DNA of 8,863 bases from Prevotellaceae bacterium (lineage in GTDB: Bacteria; Bacteroidota; Bacteroidia; Bacteroidales; Bacteroidaceae), in contig JAJPYP010000154.1 of assembly GCA_021204885.1 (NCBI GenBank), forward strand, positions 1-8,863, read 5' to 3'. The position numbers and the translations under genes were made by a program. Shown piece by piece: positions 6,209-8,863 of the stretch (positions within the stretch are counted from its first letter, which is position 1; each line of letters begins with the position of its first letter). The notes beneath the pieces are model-generated. The model did no database searches. It saw nothing but the letters and a program-made list of their open reading frames with translations, and was not told where the DNA came from.

Positions 6209-6667
6209 TCAAGCCCCCTCTTCCGTATCGGGCGTGTATGGATAGACATCCATAATCGGCGTCTCCACGACCGAGGCTATTTGGTAATCGGCCATCGTGC
6301 CCTTCATGCCCTCGTCCAATTTGGCCACGGCATCGCGCAGGTCGGCGGCCTGTACCAATACCAGCGTGGAGGTGCTCTTCTCCACACCGCTCTTCTCGTC
6401 GAGCGTGATGAAGAGCAGCTTGCACTTGAACCAGCGGTCGGCCGCCTCCTCTTCGCAGGGGAAGAGCTCGCTGTAATTGGCACGTTTGATGTCGGCCACG
6501 ATAAACTCGCCTGATATGAACGGGGAAATCTCCTTGAGGATGCGTGCTTCCGCTTCCGTAAAACTGAGCGCGTCCACCAAATAGGGTTCCGTCACTTTCT
6601 TGTTCATGCCATTCTCCATGGTCTTCTCGTAACGTACCTTGCATTCGAACCAAGTATGCATTGCCAT
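6209..6667 (-). CDS. DUF4494 domain-containing protein, function unknown
   Basis: This is a 152-residue soluble protein without signal peptide or membrane segment. I recognise it as DUF4494, a family of unknown function I know chiefly from Bacteroidales, by HTWFECKVRYEKTMENG near the start, EPYLVDALSFTEAEARI in the middle, then SGEFIVADIKRANYSELFP and the late DEGMKGTMADYQIASV. The domain fills nearly the whole protein. Alternating hydrophobic stretches (WFKCKLLFITLDE, TSTLVLVQA) suggest a beta-rich fold; that is inference. Two in-frame ATGs lie at 6667 and 6661 (MAM); family members commonly begin at either. It is probably first in a two-gene unit with yggS, driven by the candidate promoter near 6722-6730. 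No function should be assumed from that linkage. Confidence 0.88.
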   Translation of the reverse strand: MAMHTWFECKVRYEKTMENGMNKKVTEPYLVDALSFTEAEARILKEISPFISGEFIVADIKRANYSELFPCEEEAADRWFKCKLLFITLDEKSGVEKSTSTLVLVQAADLRDAVAKLDEGMKGTMADYQIASVVETPIMDVYPYTPDTEEGA

Positions 6668-6705
6668 AGTAATCTGTCGTTAGTTAGTTGGTAATCTATT
6701 CATGC

Positions 6706-6718
6706 CCCTTTCAAAGGG
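6706..6718. repeat. Palindrome CCCTTT-C-AAAGGG at the predicted DUF4494 transcript start
   Basis: Bases 6706-6711 (CCCTTT) and 6713-6718 (AAAGGG) form a perfect 6-base inverted repeat around one central C. It sits just downstream of the candidate -7 box, about where transcription would begin. It is too tight a turn for a stable RNA hairpin without opening inner pairs, so a protein-binding site is more plausible than a terminator. Chance is also possible at this length. Confidence 0.35.
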
Positions 6719-6721
6719 CGT

Positions 6722-6730
6722 ACAAAGATA
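6722..6730 (-). promoter_or_regulatory. Candidate -7 box for the DUF4494-yggS unit
   Basis: On the - strand, bases 6730-6722 read TATCTTTGT, a full match to the Bacteroides -7 consensus TAnnTTTG plus pyrimidine. It lies in the 93-base gap after dedA, 54 bases before the DUF4494 ATG. I find no TTTG at the usual distance upstream, so the -33 element is weak or absent. The box resembles the one ahead of folC (TATCTTTGC). Confidence 0.5.
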
Positions 6731-6760
6731 AGTGAAAATGGTGAATCTTGGATGCGCTTC

Positions 6761-7420
6761 TCAAGCTTTTCCTTTCCGTTTCATCCGTTTCTTGCCGAGC
6801 CAGACGAGTGCAGCCACCACTATGACGGCCAAGATGGCGTAACCTATCTCGTGGCTGTACTTGGTGGCAAGATTGGAAACGTCGGCCGTGCTTTTCAAGT
6901 CGGTAAAGCGGTAGATGAAGTAGCCTATCAAGGCCAATATCGTGTTCCATAGCCCGGAGCCCAAGGTGGTGTAGAGCACAAAGGCCCCCATCTTCATGCC
7001 CGCCAACCCCGCCGGGATGCTGATAAGCTGACGCACCGCAGGTACTAACCGCCCTATGAAGGTGGAAACGGCCCCGTGCCGGCGGAAGTACTCCTCGGCA
7101 TGGCGTAACTTCTCCTCACTCAACAGGCAGAGATGCCCCAAACGGCTATTGGCGAAGCGGTAGATGATGGGCCGTCCCAACCGGCGGGCCAACCAGTAGT
7201 TCACCAAGGCGCCGATGTTGGAACCCACGGTGGCGAAAAGCACCACGCAGATGATGTTCATTCCCTCTACAGACATAGACTTCCACGCCGCCGGCGGCAC
7301 GATGACCTCCGAGGGGAAAGGTATGAAAGAGCTTTCAATGGTCATGAAGAGCGTCACCGACCAGTAGTCCAAGTGCGCCATAATCCAATCCACAAGTGTC
7401 GCCGACGTTCCCATTCCCAT
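6761..7420 (-). CDS. DedA family inner-membrane protein (likely lipid-carrier flippase)
   Basis: DedA proteins are polytopic inner-membrane proteins. Members of the family have been shown to recycle undecaprenyl phosphate across the membrane for cell-envelope polymer synthesis. The 219-residue length fits. Visible signatures are ESSFIPFPSEVIVPPA (29-44, with Glu29 and Glu38), a glycine-rich segment SNIGALVNYWLARRLG (67-82), the re-entrant loop motif FIGRLVPAVRQL (121-132) with Arg124 and Arg130, and GLAGM (138-142). Those glutamates and arginines correspond to residues reported as essential in E. coli YqjA-type proteins. Hydrophobic segments lie near 13-45, 54-78, 118-140, 144-171 and 190-209, ending in a basic cytoplasmic tail KKRMKRKGK. 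ATGs at residues 1 and 3 are both possible. It begins 15 bases after the TPR gene, so the two are very likely co-transcribed. Which lipid this paralogue moves cannot be told. Confidence 0.92.
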   Translation of the reverse strand: MGMGTSATLVDWIMAHLDYWSVTLFMTIESSFIPFPSEVIVPPAAWKSMSVEGMNIICVVLFATVGSNIGALVNYWLARRLGRPIIYRFANSRLGHLCLLSEEKLRHAEEYFRRHGAVSTFIGRLVPAVRQLISIPAGLAGMKMGAFVLYTTLGSGLWNTILALIGYFIYRFTDLKSTADVSNLATKYSHEIGYAILAVIVVAALVWLGKKRMKRKGKA

Positions 7421-7435
7421 GCCCTCTACTAAAGG

Positions 7436-8857
7436 TTACAGATAGTCCTTCAACAAGGTCTTCAAAATCTCCTCCCCGTCTTTCTCGCCCGTCTTCAACA
7501 ACCTTTCAAACTCCCGCGCCTCGGCTTCGCCGATGGGGTTATCGCTCTCCTTGTTGTATCTCCGGAAGTTCTCCATATCTAATTGGATGAGGCAGATTAC
7601 CGCCAACCGCTCGTTCACGCGGGCATAGCGGGGACTTATCTCACGCACCTCTTCAAAAGCCAAGCGGGCATATTTATATTCGCCCAATTCTAAACAGCAT
7701 TCGCCCAATTTGTTCCATGTGTAGTCCCTTGGCGGGTTCTGGAGCGCGAGGTCCCACTGTTTCATCGCTTCCTGTCCGTTACCCTCTTCCAAGTAGATGC
7801 GTCCCTCCACGATGTAGGGTTCCGGCGTCTCTTTCTCCAACTTCTTTCCCCGCTCGCAATAGGCGATGGCTCTCTTCTTGTCCCCCAACTTGTAGAGGCA
7901 GAAACCGGCCGAGGCATAAAGATAGGCGTATGAGGTGGTATCGTCGTCGTCCATGCGGTCGATGGCCTCCTCGAAGTAGCGCAAAGCCGTTTTCCAATCC
8001 TTTTGCCCCATCCGTTCCAAAGCCTTGTACATGTAGAGGCAAGAGCGGGTTATGGTGTGGTACTTGTAGGCTAATTGGAAGTTCTCTATGGCGGCGTTCC
8101 AGTTGCCCAACTCATAATAGGCATCGGCTTTCAGCTCGTAGGCAAGGCCGTTGTCCTCTTCCGCCACCAAGGCATAATCGCAAGCGTCGATGGCCTTGTT
8201 GAAGTCTCCCTCGCCGAACCGGCATTCGCCCAATCCTAACCAGTAGGAGGCGGAGTAGGGGTTCTTGTCGAGCAGCTTCTCATACTCCAAAGAGGCTCTG
8301 ACATACTCTTTCAAGGCAAACGCGCAGTCGGCCACGGCGGCGATGTAGGCTTCTTTCTTGTGGTATTTCCCCGCAGCCTCTTGCAGCCGTGGCAGGGCCT
8401 TTTCAGGATAACCGGTCTCTATGAAGATATAGGTCGTGTCTATAAGGTTGGCAAACTCATCCTCATCCTCCTCCATCACGGCGTCAATCAACGCCTCGGC
8501 CTCATCCACCTTCTCCTCCAATATCAAGAGTTGCGCTTGCAGCAGTCTCACCTCGGGCAAATAGGGCTCGGTAATCGACTCGACGGTCTCACGCGCCTCG
8601 TCCATCTGCTCCCTGTTAAGGAACAGGCGTGCCTTTTCCACAAGCAGCGAGGTGTCGCCGGGGTGCAGGGCCAAGCCTTCATCCACCGCCTTGAAAGCGT
8701 CGCGCAAGTTGTTGCGCGTGGCATACCAATCACTCAAGTCGGCATACTCCTCGGCATCCAAATAGATGGACTTGTCCTCCTCCTTGGCGGTCTCATACCG
8801 TTCGGCAAGGTCGTGAAGCTCTTTTTCTCTGCCTGAAAGCAGGTTCCTTTTACTCAT
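7436..8857 (-). CDS. Cytoplasmic tetratricopeptide repeat protein
   Basis: This 473-residue protein is built almost wholly of TPR helical pairs and has no signal peptide or membrane segment, so it is probably a cytoplasmic protein-binding scaffold. Repeats can be picked out at about residues 37-70 (WYATRNNLRDAFKAVDEGL, LHPG), 71-100, 202-235 (WLGLGECRFGEGDFNKAI), 238-270 (AYYELGNWNAAIENF), then ALRYFEEAID, FCLYKLGDKKRAIAYCERG, IYLEEGNGQEAMKQWDLAL and LGECCLELGEYKYARLAFEEV toward the C terminus. Acidic clusters occur (EEDEDEF near 150, MDDDD near 304). No enzymatic domain is visible and the partner is unknown. The ATG at 8857 is chosen because it gives a normal start. The frame stays open for the last six bases of the window, so an earlier start cannot be excluded, and its promoter lies outside. 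dedA follows after 15 bases. Confidence 0.88.
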   Translation of the reverse strand: MSKRNLLSGREKELHDLAERYETAKEEDKSIYLDAEEYADLSDWYATRNNLRDAFKAVDEGLALHPGDTSLLVEKARLFLNREQMDEARETVESITEPYLPEVRLLQAQLLILEEKVDEAEALIDAVMEEDEDEFANLIDTTYIFIETGYPEKALPRLQEAAGKYHKKEAYIAAVADCAFALKEYVRASLEYEKLLDKNPYSASYWLGLGECRFGEGDFNKAIDACDYALVAEEDNGLAYELKADAYYELGNWNAAIENFQLAYKYHTITRSCLYMYKALERMGQKDWKTALRYFEEAIDRMDDDDTTSYAYLYASAGFCLYKLGDKKRAIAYCERGKKLEKETPEPYIVEGRIYLEEGNGQEAMKQWDLALQNPPRDYTWNKLGECCLELGEYKYARLAFEEVREISPRYARVNERLAVICLIQLDMENFRRYNKESDNPIGEAEAREFERLLKTGEKDGEEILKTLLKDYL

Positions 8858-8863
8858 CCGGTT

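Noticed and set aside
6680..6691. TTAGTTAGTTGG mini-repeat ahead of DUF4494
   Set aside because: Only about two and a half copies of a 4-base unit, too short to separate from chance and with no evident role.
1..8863. Search for a mobile element, defence system, CRISPR array or biosynthetic cluster
   Set aside because: All nine genes are recognisable housekeeping or conserved Bacteroidales families, base composition looks even, and there are no transposase, integrase, toxin or array signatures.

Overview
The window looks like chromosome from a Bacteroidales-type bacterium (phylum Bacteroidota). Several signs agree. There are no clear Shine-Dalgarno sequences ahead of the genes. At least two intergenic regions carry the phylum's TAnnTTTG promoter box. 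A DUF4494 protein, known to me mainly from Bacteroidales, is present, and the FolC and RlmB motifs have the form usual in that group. Base composition is moderately GC-rich and looks even across the genes. I see no tRNA, rRNA, CRISPR array, insertion sequence, integrase or phage gene. The genus cannot be fixed from the sequence.

The layout is nine protein genes, almost all housekeeping. On the + strand, bases 1-2761 hold the 3' end of rlmB (23S rRNA 2'-O-methyltransferase), a secreted protein joining a catalytically dead trypsin-like domain to TPR repeats, and ridA (enamine/imine deaminase). folC (folate polyglutamylation) faces ridA from the - strand and overlaps it by 33 bases. The ridA terminator lies inside folC coding sequence. 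A 147-base divergent region separates folC from a PIN-PhoH ATPase gene on the + strand. That gene converges on a - strand block running, in transcription order, TPR protein, dedA-family membrane protein, DUF4494 protein, yggS (PLP homeostasis). The first two are 15 bases apart and the last two 50 bases apart, with a likely promoter between dedA and DUF4494.

No single pathway links these genes. They cover RNA modification and RNA handling (RlmB, PIN-PhoH), removal or buffering of reactive metabolites and cofactors (RidA, YggS, FolC), and envelope maintenance (DedA, the secreted TPR protein). I found no defence island, biosynthetic cluster or mobile system. The points worth a second look are the pseudoprotease-TPR fusion, a decayed 15-base tandem repeat that duplicates that gene's start codon, the overlapping ridA/folC ends with an embedded terminator, and two palindromes sitting on predicted promoters.
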